From assembly GCA_019358975.1 (NCBI GenBank), contig JAHHIL010000011.1:1-64000 (forward strand): a stretch of 64,000 bases of DNA. Direction: 5' to 3'. A program made the position numbers and the translations under genes. The notes below the pieces were generated by a model, which saw only the letters and a list, made by a program, of their open reading frames with translations, was not told the origin of the DNA and did no database searches. Source of the DNA: Trichocoleus desertorum ATA4-8-CV12 (GTDB lineage Bacteria > Cyanobacteriota > Cyanobacteriia > FACHB-46). Of this stretch, positions 45,320-54,896 are shown piece after piece (position 1 is the stretch's first letter; each line of letters starts with the position of its first letter).

Positions 45320-47443
45320 GTGTCACGCACCACCCCGCTTGAGCGAGTACGCAACATTGGTATTGCTGCCCACATTGATGCGGGCAAAACTACAACAACA
45401 GAGCGCATTTTGTTCTACTCCGGTGTAGTTCACAAGATTGGCGAAGTCCATGACGGAACTGCTATAACTGACTGGATGGAACAAGAGCGGGAGCGAGGCA
45501 TTACCATCACTGCTGCCGCAATTAGTACTGCTTGGGCTCGTCGCGATCCTAAAAACCCGACTAAAGCTTTAGCAGGCGAGCCTGAATACAAGATCAACAT
45601 CATTGACACTCCGGGTCACGTGGATTTCACGATTGAAGTGGAACGCTCCATGCGGGTATTAGACGGCGTTATTGCTGTCTTTTGCTCAGTAGGCGGAGTT
45701 CAACCTCAATCTGAAACTGTGTGGCGGCAAGCCGATCGCTACAAAGTCCCTCGGATGGTCTTTGTCAACAAAATGGATCGGACGGGAGCTAACTTCTTCA
45801 AGGTTTACGGTCAGATCCGCGATCGCTTACGTGCCAATGCGGTTCCAGTGCAAATTCCCATTGGCACTGAAGAAAACTTCAAGGGTCTTGTAGATTTGGT
45901 ACGCATGCGTGCCCACATTTACAAAAACGACTTGGGAACTGACATTGAGGAAACTGAAATTCCTGCGGAATTTCGGGAACAGGCTGAGGAGTTCCGTACC
46001 AAGTTAATCGAGTCTGTTGCGGAAACCGATGATACGCTCACCGAGAAGTATCTAAATGGTGAAGAGCTGACGGAAGAGGAAATTCGAGCTGCGATCCGTA
46101 AAGGGACCATTGCTGGAATGATTGTCCCGATGCTCTGTGGCTCTGCCTTCAAAAACAAAGGTGTGCAGCAAATGCTGGACGCAGTGATTGATTACCTGCC
46201 TGCTCCAGTCGATATTCCTCCTGTTCAAGGAACACTGCCCGATGGATCAACGGTTGAGCGGGGTCCAAGCGACAGTGAGCCGTTCTCAGCTCTAGCCTTT
46301 AAGGTAATGTCCGATAAGTTTGTCGGTCGGTTAACCTTCGTTAGAGTCTACTCAGGTGTCTTGAAGAAAGGTACCTACATCCTTAACGCTTCCAAAAACA
46401 AGAAAGAGCGCGTCTCTCGCCTCATTATCTTGAAAGCGGATGACCGGATTGATGTAGACGAACTGCGTGCTGGGGACTTGGGTGCTATTCCTGGCTTGTC
46501 AGATACCTTGACTGGGGACACGCTTTGCGATGAAAATGCTCCTGTAATCCTGGAATCTCTTTACATCCCAGAGCCTGTGATCTCGGTGGCAGTTGAGCCG
46601 AAAACCAAGCAAGACATGGAGAAGCTTTCAAAGGCCCTGAAAGCGCTTTCGGAAGAAGATCCAACTTTCCGGGTTAGCATTGACCCTGAAACCAACCAAA
46701 CCGTGATTGCTGGCATGGGTGAGCTGCACCTAGAAATTCTTGTAGATCGCATGCTACGGGAATTTAAGGTGGAAGCCAATGTAGGTGCCCCCCAAGTCGC
46801 TTACCGTGAAACCATCCGCAAGGCAGTTAAAGCTGAAGGCAAATTTATCCGCCAAAGCGGTGGTAAGGGTCAGTACGGTCACGTTGTGATTGAACTGCAA
46901 CCGGGTGAAACAGGCAGCGGCTTTGAGTTTGTCTCTAAGATTGTTGGTGGTACTGTACCTAAAGAGTACATTGCCCCAGCAGAACAGGGCATGAAAGAAG
47001 CCTGTGAGTCTGGAATTCTGGCTGGCTACCCAGTGATTGATGTAAAGGTCACGATGGTAGACGGTTCTTATCACGACGTGGATTCTTCAGAAATGGCTTT
47101 TAAGATTGCTGGTTCAATGGCAATCAAAGAAGCTGTAATGAAGGCATCCCCTGTTCTACTAGAACCTGTGATGAAAGTTGAGGCTGAGGCTCCTGAGGAA
47201 TTCCTTGGCTCCGTCATGGGTAACCTCATTTCCCGTCGAGGCCAGATTGAAGGCCAAACCGTTGAACAGGGAATTGCTAAGGTGACCACTAAGGTTCCGT
47301 TAGCTGAGATGTTTGGATATGCCACGGACATCCGGTCTATGACTCAGGGCCGCGGTACATTTACGATGGAATTCAGCCAGTATGATGAGGTACCTCGCAA
47401 TGTGGCTGAAACAATCATCGCGAAGAGTAAAGGGAACGCATAA
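45320..47443 (+). CDS. fusA: Elongation factor G
   Basis: 707 aa, GTG start with AAGGAGG (45308-45314) five bases upstream. It is the GTPase that moves tRNAs and mRNA through the ribosome. Domain I has [14 protein letters not shown], the switch II DTPGH at residues 96-100 and NKMD; domains II-V follow. A short extra stretch at residues 72-88 ([17 protein letters not shown]) lies just before switch II and lengthens the G domain by about eight residues compared with E. coli. tufA follows after 23 bp. Confidence 0.99.
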   Translation: MSRTTPLERVRNIGIAAHIDAGKTTTTERILFYSGVVHKIGEVHDGTAITDWMEQERERGITITAAAISTAWARRDPKNPTKALAGEPEYKINIIDTPGHVDFTIEVERSMRVLDGVIAVFCSVGGVQPQSETVWRQADRYKVPRMVFVNKMDRTGANFFKVYGQIRDRLRANAVPVQIPIGTEENFKGLVDLVRMRAHIYKNDLGTDIEETEIPAEFREQAEEFRTKLIESVAETDDTLTEKYLNGEELTEEEIRAAIRKGTIAGMIVPMLCGSAFKNKGVQQMLDAVIDYLPAPVDIPPVQGTLPDGSTVERGPSDSEPFSALAFKVMSDKFVGRLTFVRVYSGVLKKGTYILNASKNKKERVSRLIILKADDRIDVDELRAGDLGAIPGLSDTLTGDTLCDENAPVILESLYIPEPVISVAVEPKTKQDMEKLSKALKALSEEDPTFRVSIDPETNQTVIAGMGELHLEILVDRMLREFKVEANVGAPQVAYRETIRKAVKAEGKFIRQSGGKGQYGHVVIELQPGETGSGFEFVSKIVGGTVPKEYIAPAEQGMKEACESGILAGYPVIDVKVTMVDGSYHDVDSSEMAFKIAGSMAIKEAVMKASPVLLEPVMKVEAEAPEEFLGSVMGNLISRRGQIEGQTVEQGIAKVTTKVPLAEMFGYATDIRSMTQGRGTFTMEFSQYDEVPRNVAETIIAKSKGNA

Positions 47444-47466
47444 TCAGGAAGAGGAACACATAACTC

Positions 47467-48696
47467 ATGGCACGCGCAAAGTTTGAACGGACTAAACCCC
47501 ACGTTAACATCGGTACTATTGGTCACGTTGACCACGGTAAAACCACTCTGACTGCTGCAATCACAATGACCCTGGCTGCTCTGGGTCAGGCAGCAGCTAG
47601 AAACTATGAGCAAATTGATGCTGCACCTGAAGAAAAGGCACGGGGCATTACTATTAACACAGCTCACGTAGAGTACGAGACTGCCAATCGTCACTATGCT
47701 CACGTAGATTGCCCTGGTCACGCTGACTATGTGAAAAACATGATCACTGGCGCCGCTCAGATGGATGGTGCCATCCTGGTGGTATCTGCGGCTGATGGTC
47801 CTATGCCTCAAACTCGTGAGCACATCCTGCTAGCGAAGCAGGTAGGTGTTCCAGCGATGGTCGTCTTCCTGAACAAAGAAGACATGGTGGATGATGCAGA
47901 ACTGCTTGAGTTGGTGGAACTCGAAGTTCGCGAACTCCTCAGCTCTTACGACTTCCCTGGCGACGATATCCCCATCGTTTCGGGTTCGGCACTGCAAGCA
48001 GTAGAAACCATGACTGCTAATCCCAAAATGCAGCGTGGTGAAAACCAGTGGGTTGACAAGATTCACCAACTCATGGATGAAGTTGATGCTTACATCCCCA
48101 CTCCTGAGCGTGAAGTTGATAAGCCCTTCCTGATGGCGGTAGAGGATGTATTCTCCATCACAGGTCGTGGTACAGTCGCAACTGGCCGGATTGAGCGTGG
48201 CAAAATCAAGGTTGGTGACACCGTTGAATTGGTGGGTATCAAGGACACTCGCAGCACCACTGTAACTGGTATCGAGATGTTCAAGAAGAGCCTTGAAGAA
48301 GGGATGGCTGGTGACAACGCGGGTTTGCTACTGCGTGGTATCCAGAAGGCTGATATTGAGCGGGGCATGGTAATTGCTCAGCCCAAATCCATCACTCCTC
48401 ACACTCAGTTTGAGTCTGAAGTGTATGTTCTAAAAAAGGAAGAAGGCGGTCGTCATACTCCGTTCTTCCCTGGCTATCGTCCTCAGTTCTATGTTCGTAC
48501 AACTGATGTAACCGGTACTATCACCACCTTTACTTCCGACGATGGTAGTGAAGCTGAAATGATTATGCCTGGCGATCGCATCAAGATGACTGTAGAGCTG
48601 ATCAACCCAATCGCGATTGAGCAAGGGATGCGCTTTGCGATTCGTGAAGGCGGTCGTACCATCGGTGCGGGTGTCGTTTCTAAGATCCTCAAGTAA
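47467..48696 (+). CDS. tufA: Elongation factor Tu
   Basis: 409 aa. It delivers aminoacyl-tRNA to the ribosome. G motifs [17 protein letters not shown] and NKEDMVDD, plus the three-domain length, fit. The cyanobacterial insertion region near residues 180-195 is present ([11 protein letters not shown]). It is followed by a strong terminator at 48718. Confidence 0.99.
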   Translation: MARAKFERTKPHVNIGTIGHVDHGKTTLTAAITMTLAALGQAAARNYEQIDAAPEEKARGITINTAHVEYETANRHYAHVDCPGHADYVKNMITGAAQMDGAILVVSAADGPMPQTREHILLAKQVGVPAMVVFLNKEDMVDDAELLELVELEVRELLSSYDFPGDDIPIVSGSALQAVETMTANPKMQRGENQWVDKIHQLMDEVDAYIPTPEREVDKPFLMAVEDVFSITGRGTVATGRIERGKIKVGDTVELVGIKDTRSTTVTGIEMFKKSLEEGMAGDNAGLLLRGIQKADIERGMVIAQPKSITPHTQFESEVYVLKKEEGGRHTPFFPGYRPQFYVRTTDVTGTITTFTSDDGSEAEMIMPGDRIKMTVELINPIAIEQGMRFAIREGGRTIGAGVVSKILK

Positions 48697-48717
48697 CTAG
48701 CTGTTACTGATGATCCA

Positions 48718-48770
48718 GGAGCAGAAAAGTAGATCACCAAGTTGGTAATCCTTTTCTGCTCCCAATTTTT
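48718..48770 (+). terminator. Intrinsic terminator of tufA
   Basis: GGAGCAGAAAAG (48718-48729) pairs perfectly over 12 bp with CTTTTCTGCTCC (48751-48762), then CAATTTTTG. It separates tufA from rpsJ. Confidence 0.9.
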
Positions 48771-48837
48771 GTCATAGTACTTTGCTATGCAAGCTATTTC
48801 TCAGACCCTAGAACCTCGAAAATTCGAATAAATCAAA

Positions 48838-49155
48838 ATGGCAACTATTCAGCAGCAAAAAATTCGTATCCGCCTCAAAGCTTTTGACCGTCGTCTTTTG
48901 GACACTTCCTGCGAAAAAATTGTTGATACGGCAAATCGCACGAATGCAACGGCAGTAGGTCCTATCCCTCTACCCACTAAGCGGAGAATTTATTGCGTTC
49001 TGCGATCGCCCCACGTAGACAAAGATTCTCGCGAACACTTTGAAACCCGGACTCACCATCGGATCATTGATATTCATCAGCCTTCTTCTAAGACCATTGA
49101 TGCCCTGATGAAACTAGATTTACCCGCAGGCGTTGATATTGAAGTCAAGCTCTAG
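48838..49155 (+). CDS. rpsJ: 30S ribosomal protein S10
   Basis: 105 aa. It carries the S10 signature ([35 protein letters not shown]). It sits in the small subunit head and binds NusB in other bacteria for antitermination. Because a terminator lies between tufA and this gene, it probably has its own promoter. A second terminator follows. Confidence 0.99.
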   Translation: MATIQQQKIRIRLKAFDRRLLDTSCEKIVDTANRTNATAVGPIPLPTKRRIYCVLRSPHVDKDSREHFETRTHHRIIDIHQPSSKTIDALMKLDLPAGVDIEVKL

Positions 49156-49271
49156 GGGTTTTGAGTAGGTTGTAGGCAGTCTAAGAAGAACTGGTTTCAA
49201 TCTTGCAACCTTATTAGTTCAGAATGTAAATTCAGATCAAATATTGAGACCAAATTTAGTGTTGGTTTTGT

Positions 49272-49318
49272 CCCCTTGAAGCGTGAGGTATGAGCTTTGA
49301 GGGGCTTCTTATTTTTAG
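49272..49318 (+). terminator. Intrinsic terminator of rpsJ
   Basis: CCCCTTGAAGC (49272-49282) and GCTTTGAGGGG (49294-49304) form an 11-bp stem with two wobble pairs, followed by CTTCTTATTTTTAG. Confidence 0.8.
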
Positions 49319-49451
49319 TTTTCTTGATTTGCTCAACGGTTGCAGAAGGTGCAAATGCTGAGTTTCCCCGGAAAAATCTCAGCTACACCATGATGACTTG
49401 CTGATATGGGCTAGAGTAGAGACAGAAGCACTGTCTCTTAATCTTTAGACA

Positions 49452-50105
49452 ATGGCATCCTCCTCATCAATTGCGGTCCGAGAACTGCCCCTATTTCCTC
49501 TCCCAGAAGTAGTTTTATTTCCCGGTCGACCTCTCCCGCTGCACATTTTTGAATTCCGTTACCGGATCATGATGAATACCATTCTCGAGGGCGATCGCCG
49601 CTTCGGGGTATTGATGTGGGACCCGGTTGAAGGAAAACCTGCTTTAGTAGGATGCTGTGCTGAAATTCTCCAATTTCAACGCTTGCCTGATGACCGCATT
49701 AAGATCTGGACCTTAGGTCAACAGCGGTTTCGCGTGTTAGAGTATGTCCGAGAAAAGCCTTACCGTGTAGGCCTTGTAGAGTGGATAGAAGACCAGCCCA
49801 CCGAACAAGAGTTAAAACCTTTAGCGACCGAAGTTGAACAGTTGCTCCGTGACGTCGTTCATCTTTCAGCCAAACTAACCGGGCAGGTGATTGAGCTACC
49901 AGAGAGTATTCCCGACCTACCGCTAGAGCTATCTTATTGGGTTGCTAGTAACTTGTATGGCGTTGCGACTGAGCAACAAGCCCTTCTAGAAATGCATGAC
50001 ACGGTAGCAAGACTAGAACGAGAAGCAGAGATTCTCACTTCTACCCGCAATCATTTAGCTGCCCGGACTGCCTTGAAGGATGTTTTGAAAGACACAACCA
50101 AGTAA
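49452..50105 (+). CDS. Lon substrate-binding-domain protein
   Basis: 217 aa. It is like the N-terminal domain of Lon protease without the ATPase or protease parts. The core LPLFPLPEVVLFPGRPLPLHIFEFRYRIM and GDRRFGVLMW are clear. Such stand-alone proteins occur in cyanobacteria and plastids; the role is probably in substrate binding, but is unproven. Confidence 0.9.
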   Translation: MASSSSIAVRELPLFPLPEVVLFPGRPLPLHIFEFRYRIMMNTILEGDRRFGVLMWDPVEGKPALVGCCAEILQFQRLPDDRIKIWTLGQQRFRVLEYVREKPYRVGLVEWIEDQPTEQELKPLATEVEQLLRDVVHLSAKLTGQVIELPESIPDLPLELSYWVASNLYGVATEQQALLEMHDTVARLEREAEILTSTRNHLAARTALKDVLKDTTK

Positions 50106-50196
50106 AAGTAGCTTCTGGCAGTTCAGCGATCGCGCTCACGCAGACTCTGAATTGTAAACACCGATAGGCTGTTCAGAATTTCCTCTGAGCGGCTTT

Positions 50197-51189
50197 TTAG
50201 TCTGAGGAGAAATTACTAACTTGGGGGTGTATAGTAGAGCGCCACTGATGCACCACAGATTGCAATCGCGTCGGTAGCCAATCGTCGTACTGGGGATAAA
50301 CTGGCAAACGAGGTACTAAAGACCATCCCGCTTGGGCCAAGATTGCCGTTAAAGTTTCTATTTCGGGATGGGAGTAGTCAGGGTTCACTTCATCGCGTGG
50401 GCCAATCCCACCCAAATCTCTCGCACCTGCGGCTAAGCAAGCGAATAGTAGTTCCGGTTGTTGGATGAGGTTAGGGGGAATTTGTAGAGTAATACTGTCA
50501 GGTAAAATCTGGCGAGCCGTCGCAATTACCTCAATCAGTTCTGCTGCGGCAAAGGCAGCACCCGCCCAAGTTTGGTTTTGACCTGGACTATGAGGCTGCA
50601 AGATCACTTCTTGAATATGTCCCCAACGCTCTTGTATCCGCGCGATCGCTTCTAGGGTCGCCCAGCGTTCAGCAGGAGTTTCACCAATTCCCAATAATAA
50701 TCCTGTCGTAAAAGGGATTTGCAGTTCACCCGCCCAAGCCAACTGTTGCAGCCTTAGTTCAGGCACTTTACTAGGGGCATGACGATGCACAGTGGCTAAT
50801 AACTTAGGGGTAACTTGCTCTAGCATCAACCCCATAGAAACATTCACCCCCTTCAACCGAAGCATCTCGTTGAAACTGAGCGGCCCTACATTTGTATGAG
50901 GCAGTAGTCCCAAAGACAAAGCTAACTCAGCTAAATCATAAATTCGCTTCAACCAGTCTGCCCGCTGGGGGCTATTTGGATGCACTTCACCGCTGAGCAG
51001 CAAAACTTCAACTGCACCTTGGGCTTGAACTCGTCGCAGTCGAGTTTCTGCTTCGCTTAAAGACAACCAAACGTCCTGACCTGGATCGACGCGGAAATTG
51101 CAGTAGGTGCAGCGATTAAAGCACTCATAAGTCGGTACCAGAGTGTAGGCAGAACTAAAGGTGACAACAGATGAAGTGGATAAAGACAT
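50197..51189 (-). CDS. cofG: FO synthase subunit CofG
   Basis: 330 aa. Radical SAM enzyme: the CX3CX2C cluster motif is at Cys23, Cys27, Cys30 (YECFNRCTYC), followed by LLLSGEVHPN and GLLLGIGET. With CofH it makes the deazaflavin FO (8-hydroxy-5-deazariboflavin) from tyrosine and a ribityl-uracil. In cyanobacteria FO serves as the light antenna of some DNA photolyases. cofH is not in the window. It is 65 bp downstream of the PAS-LuxR gene on the same strand. Confidence 0.92.
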   Translation of the reverse strand: MSLSTSSVVTFSSAYTLVPTYECFNRCTYCNFRVDPGQDVWLSLSEAETRLRRVQAQGAVEVLLLSGEVHPNSPQRADWLKRIYDLAELALSLGLLPHTNVGPLSFNEMLRLKGVNVSMGLMLEQVTPKLLATVHRHAPSKVPELRLQQLAWAGELQIPFTTGLLLGIGETPAERWATLEAIARIQERWGHIQEVILQPHSPGQNQTWAGAAFAAAELIEVIATARQILPDSITLQIPPNLIQQPELLFACLAAGARDLGGIGPRDEVNPDYSHPEIETLTAILAQAGWSLVPRLPVYPQYDDWLPTRLQSVVHQWRSTIHPQVSNFSSD

Positions 51190-51254
51190 AGGATCAGCCA
51201 GAGACAGGCAAGTTGAAATTTTAGCTGTCTCGGCTCAGTCTTACAGGTCATCGT

Positions 51255-51965
51255 TCAAAACACCATAACCTGTTCGCACCATTGACCACTCCGTTTTTTG
51301 GCGTAGATATTTTTGACGTGGGTTTTTACAGTGTTCAAGCTGATGCGGAGAGTTCTAGCGATCTCTTGGTAGCTGCATTCTTGTCGCAATAGCATCCAAA
51401 TTTCGGACTCACGCTCGGTCAAGTCGTATCTTTTTTGCTCAATGCGTAATTCTTCCTGCAAGGCTTCGGTGGAGTTGTCCAAGATCACTAAAACGTACTG
51501 AGAATTGCTCGGCGAGTCAGCAGCACAGTCCTGTAGGTTTACTGGTAGCCAACTCGCTCGAATGCGGATCAACTGATCTTGGGGAGTCTGACGTTCTACA
51601 ACCAGCGGTTGCTTACCAGAACTCATATTTTTTAGCAACCGATAGCAAATTTCTGAAATTGCCAAAGGCAGACTAGCAGATTGGCGATCGCCTGAAGCGA
51701 GCAGTTGACACAGATGGTTAGCTTTCTCATTCAGGTAAAGAGGCTGAAGGTTACGTGAGAGAACCATCACGCCTTGCGGCAAAGATTCTAGCAACGCACT
51801 CCAGATCATCTCTAAACCGGAGGTATTGACTGTAGGCACATCATCTCTTCGATCCATGTGCGATTTGCAGGTACGTCTGCTAGAGATCGGGGTATTAGAG
51901 GAAGTTCTAAAAGGGGTCTTGAGGAATTGAGTCTCTACAGGATGGGGCAGTAGACGGGCTGTCAT
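51255..51965 (-). CDS. PAS-LuxR transcriptional regulator
   Basis: 236 aa from the ATG at 51965, with GAGGAG 7 bases before it; a TTG five codons upstream is open. Residues about 60-160 form a PAS-like fold (IWSALLESLPQGVMVLSRNL, PLYLNEKANHLC). A LuxR helix-turn-helix is at 180-230 (LTERESEIWMLL, YQEIARTLRISLNTVKTHVKNIYAK). No receiver domain is present. The ligand or signal is unknown. A phased repeat array lies 84-143 bp upstream. Confidence 0.88.
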   Translation of the reverse strand: MTARLLPHPVETQFLKTPFRTSSNTPISSRRTCKSHMDRRDDVPTVNTSGLEMIWSALLESLPQGVMVLSRNLQPLYLNEKANHLCQLLASGDRQSASLPLAISEICYRLLKNMSSGKQPLVVERQTPQDQLIRIRASWLPVNLQDCAADSPSNSQYVLVILDNSTEALQEELRIEQKRYDLTERESEIWMLLRQECSYQEIARTLRISLNTVKTHVKNIYAKKRSGQWCEQVMVF

Positions 51966-52425
51966 GGCGGTGCTCCTCAAATCATGCAGCTATTCTGCGC
52001 GCTCTCCGAATGAACACGCAATGAGCAACCTGTAGACAACACCAGAATCCTGAAGTGGTGCTGAGCGACCTGAAACAAGGTGAAGTGGGGTGAAACAGGG
52101 TGAAGTTTTTTATTACAATTCCTCTTCCGATAGAGAAATTGCGGAATAATAATGTCAATTAGGCAAATCAGTCAGGCAAAGAGCACTGGAGCTGCCATAG
52201 ATTTGTCAGCAGCTTGCCTAAGCTATATCAGCGCTTAGGAAGACCATAGGCTGTATTCAACTAAGCTCAGGAAGTAATCATTAAACCTTTTTCGGCTTTC
52301 CTGTAGTTTAGATTTTCAACTGAATTGCCTTTCCAAGACTCACTCGTTAGGGTGCTCTTTGGCTTCATGCCCCTATTCTGCCCGCACCGAATTCTTTAGA
52401 ACTCTGCCGACTCAGGTATTGACGC
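51966..52425. other. Divergent regulator/unknown-gene intergenic region
   Basis: 460 bp that should carry the promoters of both the PAS-LuxR gene (minus) and the unknown gene at 52426 (plus). Its main feature is the 10-bp repeat array (52049-52108); no small gene was seen. Confidence 0.6.
52049..52108. repeat. 10-bp phased TGAA repeat array
   Basis: Six consecutive 10-bp units: CCTGAAGTGG, TGCTGAGCGA, CCTGAAACAA, GGTGAAGTGG, GGTGAAACAG, GGTGAAGTTT. The TGAA core starts at 52051, (52061 degenerate), 52071, 52081, 52091 and 52101, so the sites lie on one face of the helix. GTG and ACA alternate after the core, giving a higher 20-bp order. Probably a binding site array for a regulator. Confidence 0.6.
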
Positions 52426-53535
52426 ATGATTAACTCTGATCGCCGCTCTAAGCTGATTGCTGAGGGTCAAAGGGCCATTGAAACTACTCCACTCAGACCC
52501 GAATTGTTAGACCATTGGTTTCCAGTCCAGCAGCAGCAACATTATGTTTCCCTCTGGATGGGTCGGGTGGGGTTAACACAACGACGGGCTGAATGTTTGG
52601 TGCAGTTGTGGGCTTATCTGGTTTTGAAGCAGCAATCTCAGTTTGGTAAGTTGCCTAAAGCTCCCTTGACCGAGTTGGAAACCCTGGAGGGTTTAGTCTC
52701 TTGTACCCATCGAGAGGCAGCTGAACTGTTTTATAACAGAAAGGAAAGAGGGAGCGATCGCGCGGCTGGCATGATGATCGATCGCTTGGCGGCTCTAGGG
52801 TTAATTGAGAAAAAGTTTGATGGAAATACCATCTGTATTGGCATTCGGCCTTTGCCTCCCGCCCCAGAGCAACAGCTAAGCCTGCCAAAAGTTATGCCAG
52901 ATGCTTTTAATCCTAGAACTGACACCATTCCCATTGCCAACTTGTTGGCTCGTAATTACTCCTGGATGGATAAAGACTCCTCCGCGATCGCCCCTCAGAA
53001 AATCGCCAAGATTTTGCGGTCTTGGGCTCAACAATATCCCAAGGGGATGCGGGTGCTGCGCCGCTGCGACAACTTGAATGCGGTGGGCATTAATATCTTG
53101 TTTCCTGTGGCTAGTGAATCTGAAGTCAATTTTTTCCTGCCACCCACTAAAAGCCTTTACTTAACGACTAGCACTGAAGTTGACCCCTTTAAGATCGCAG
53201 CACCAGGAGACCCAGACTGTACCTCTATTTTCGTGCGTTCTTGGATGATTGATCCGCCCTACATGCAGCGGCAACAAATGTACCAATTCTTAGAGGATGG
53301 TCGGCAGACGTTGGCGGCGATGCAGGATGATTTTCCCAATTTATGCGATATTTATGCCCTTGCGATTCATCCTATTTACGAAGAGTTACAGCCAGCGATC
53401 GGATTTCATAAGACTTGTCAAGCGGCTCAAAGCCTTCTCTACTGGACGTACCAACCCGTTGATCGTTACTTAGCTCTAGATCTCAAACAAGCAGTTGCCA
53501 ACTTGAAGCTGGATCTTTTTCCTAGCGATCGCTAA
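52426..53535 (+). CDS. Conserved-looking unknown protein, winged-helix-like N-terminus
   Basis: 369 aa. I do not recognise a family. Residues about 45-145 read as a helix-rich DNA-binding unit: LTQRRAECLVQLWAYLVLK, then LEGLVSCTHREAAELFY and MMIDRLAALGLIEKKFDG with a wing-like beta hairpin (NTICIGIR). The remainder (150-369) is alpha/beta with many Trp, Tyr and Pro residues and no membrane segments. It lies just before psbA and is divergent from the PAS-LuxR gene. A regulatory role is an inference. Confidence 0.75.
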   Translation: MINSDRRSKLIAEGQRAIETTPLRPELLDHWFPVQQQQHYVSLWMGRVGLTQRRAECLVQLWAYLVLKQQSQFGKLPKAPLTELETLEGLVSCTHREAAELFYNRKERGSDRAAGMMIDRLAALGLIEKKFDGNTICIGIRPLPPAPEQQLSLPKVMPDAFNPRTDTIPIANLLARNYSWMDKDSSAIAPQKIAKILRSWAQQYPKGMRVLRRCDNLNAVGINILFPVASESEVNFFLPPTKSLYLTTSTEVDPFKIAAPGDPDCTSIFVRSWMIDPPYMQRQQMYQFLEDGRQTLAAMQDDFPNLCDIYALAIHPIYEELQPAIGFHKTCQAAQSLLYWTYQPVDRYLALDLKQAVANLKLDLFPSDR

Positions 53536-53610
53536 ACCACTAGTTGCCACCCCAACCAAGACAATTGTAAACAAAAGTTAAGTTTTAAATGACATATGCT
53601 CATAAACCGC

Positions 53611-53639
53611 TTTACAAAATTCAATAAATCCTTTAATGT
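53611..53639 (+). promoter_or_regulatory. psbA promoter candidate
   Basis: TTTACA (53611-53616), 17-bp spacer, TAATGT (53634-53639), followed by a 5' leader with an AGTGGA/TCCACT stem (53648-53666). This fits the constitutive-type core promoters of cyanobacterial psbA genes. Confidence 0.6.
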
Positions 53640-53701
53640 AAAATTTAAGTGGAGTCAAAATCCACTCATCATTTTGTAGTTCATTAAGCACTTATCCAGA
53701 C

Positions 53702-54784
53702 ATGACTACTACTCTACAGAGACGCGAAAGCGCCAACCTGTGGGAGCAGTTCTGTAACTGGGTCACCAGCACCGACAACCGCCTCTATGTAGGCTGGTTC
53801 GGCGTCCTGATGATCCCAACCCTGCTCTCTGCTACCATCTGCTTCATCATCGCCTTCATCGCCGCTCCTCCCGTCGATATCGATGGTATCCGTGAGCCCG
53901 TCGCTGGCTCCCTCATCTACGGCAACAACATCATCTCTGGTGCCGTGGTGCCTTCCTCCAATGCGATCGGCCTCCACTTCTACCCCATCTGGGAAGCCGC
54001 TTCCCTCGATGAGTGGCTCTACAATGGTGGCCCTTACCAACTCGTGATTTTCCACTTCCTCATTGGCGTCTTCTGCTACATGGGTCGTGAGTGGGAACTC
54101 TCCTACCGCCTCGGCATGCGTCCTTGGATCTGCGTCGCTTACTCTGCGCCTGTCGCAGCCGCAACCGCAGTCTTCCTCATCTACCCCATCGGCCAAGGTT
54201 CCTTCTCCGATGGCATGCCCCTCGGCATCTCCGGTACCTTCAACTTCATGTTGGTGTTCCAGGCTGAGCACAACATCTTGATGCACCCCTTCCACCAACT
54301 CGGTGTGGCAGGTGTGTTCGGGGGCGCTCTGTTCTCCGCGATGCACGGTTCCTTGGTGACTTCTTCCTTGGTGCGTGAAACCAGCGAGAACGAGTCTCAG
54401 AACTACGGTTACAAGTTCGGTCAAGAAGAAGAGACCTACAACATCGTGGCAGCTCACGGCTACTTTGGCCGCTTGATCTTCCAATATGCGTCCTTCAACA
54501 ACAGTCGCGCTTTGCACTTCTTCTTGGGTGCATGGCCTGTGATCGGCATCTGGTTCACGTCCTTGGGCATCAGCACGATGGCGTTCAACCTGAACGGATT
54601 CAACTTCAACCAGTCGATCATCGACTCTCAAGGTCAAGTGATTGGCACCTGGGCTGACGTGTTGAACCGTGCGAACCTGGGGATGGAAGTGATGCACGAG
54701 CGCAACGCTCACAACTTCCCCCTCGACCTAGCTGCTGGCGAAGCTGCTCCTGTAGCGCTGAGCGCTCCTGCTATTCACGGTTAA
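53702..54784 (+). CDS. psbA: Photosystem II D1 protein
   Basis: 360 aa. All functional residues checked are present: Tyr161 (YZ), Asp170, His190, His198 (P680), His215 (iron), Ser264 (QB), His332, Glu333, His337, Asp342 and Ala344. The C-terminal 16 residues after Ala344 are the extension that CtpA removes. Residue 130 is Glu, the form found in high-light/D1:2-type proteins rather than Gln (D1:1). Only one copy is in the window. GC-rich third positions give a strongly biased codon pattern, as expected for high expression. A terminator follows at 54813. Confidence 0.99.
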   Translation: MTTTLQRRESANLWEQFCNWVTSTDNRLYVGWFGVLMIPTLLSATICFIIAFIAAPPVDIDGIREPVAGSLIYGNNIISGAVVPSSNAIGLHFYPIWEAASLDEWLYNGGPYQLVIFHFLIGVFCYMGREWELSYRLGMRPWICVAYSAPVAAATAVFLIYPIGQGSFSDGMPLGISGTFNFMLVFQAEHNILMHPFHQLGVAGVFGGALFSAMHGSLVTSSLVRETSENESQNYGYKFGQEEETYNIVAAHGYFGRLIFQYASFNNSRALHFFLGAWPVIGIWFTSLGISTMAFNLNGFNFNQSIIDSQGQVIGTWADVLNRANLGMEVMHERNAHNFPLDLAAGEAAPVALSAPAIHG

Positions 54785-54812
54785 TCTCTAGCTAGTCCCT
54801 AGTTAGAAGTAG

Positions 54813-54841
54813 AGCGCTCTCCTCACGGGGGGCGCTTTTTG
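54813..54841 (+). terminator. Intrinsic terminator of psbA
   Basis: AGCGCTCTCC (54813-54822) and GGGGGGCGCT (54827-54836) form a 10-bp stem with two wobble pairs and a TCAC loop, followed by TTTTG. Confidence 0.85.
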
Positions 54842-54896
54842 CATTACTAATACTTAACCCTGTTAAGATTAGAGTTTCTGAGTTATGTAAAGAAGT

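Noticed and set aside
53714-54712. 332-codon open frame on the minus strand opposite psbA
   Set aside because: It is a shadow of the strong codon bias of psbA. The translation is rich in His, Asp and Glu and shows no domain, and no start signal is seen.
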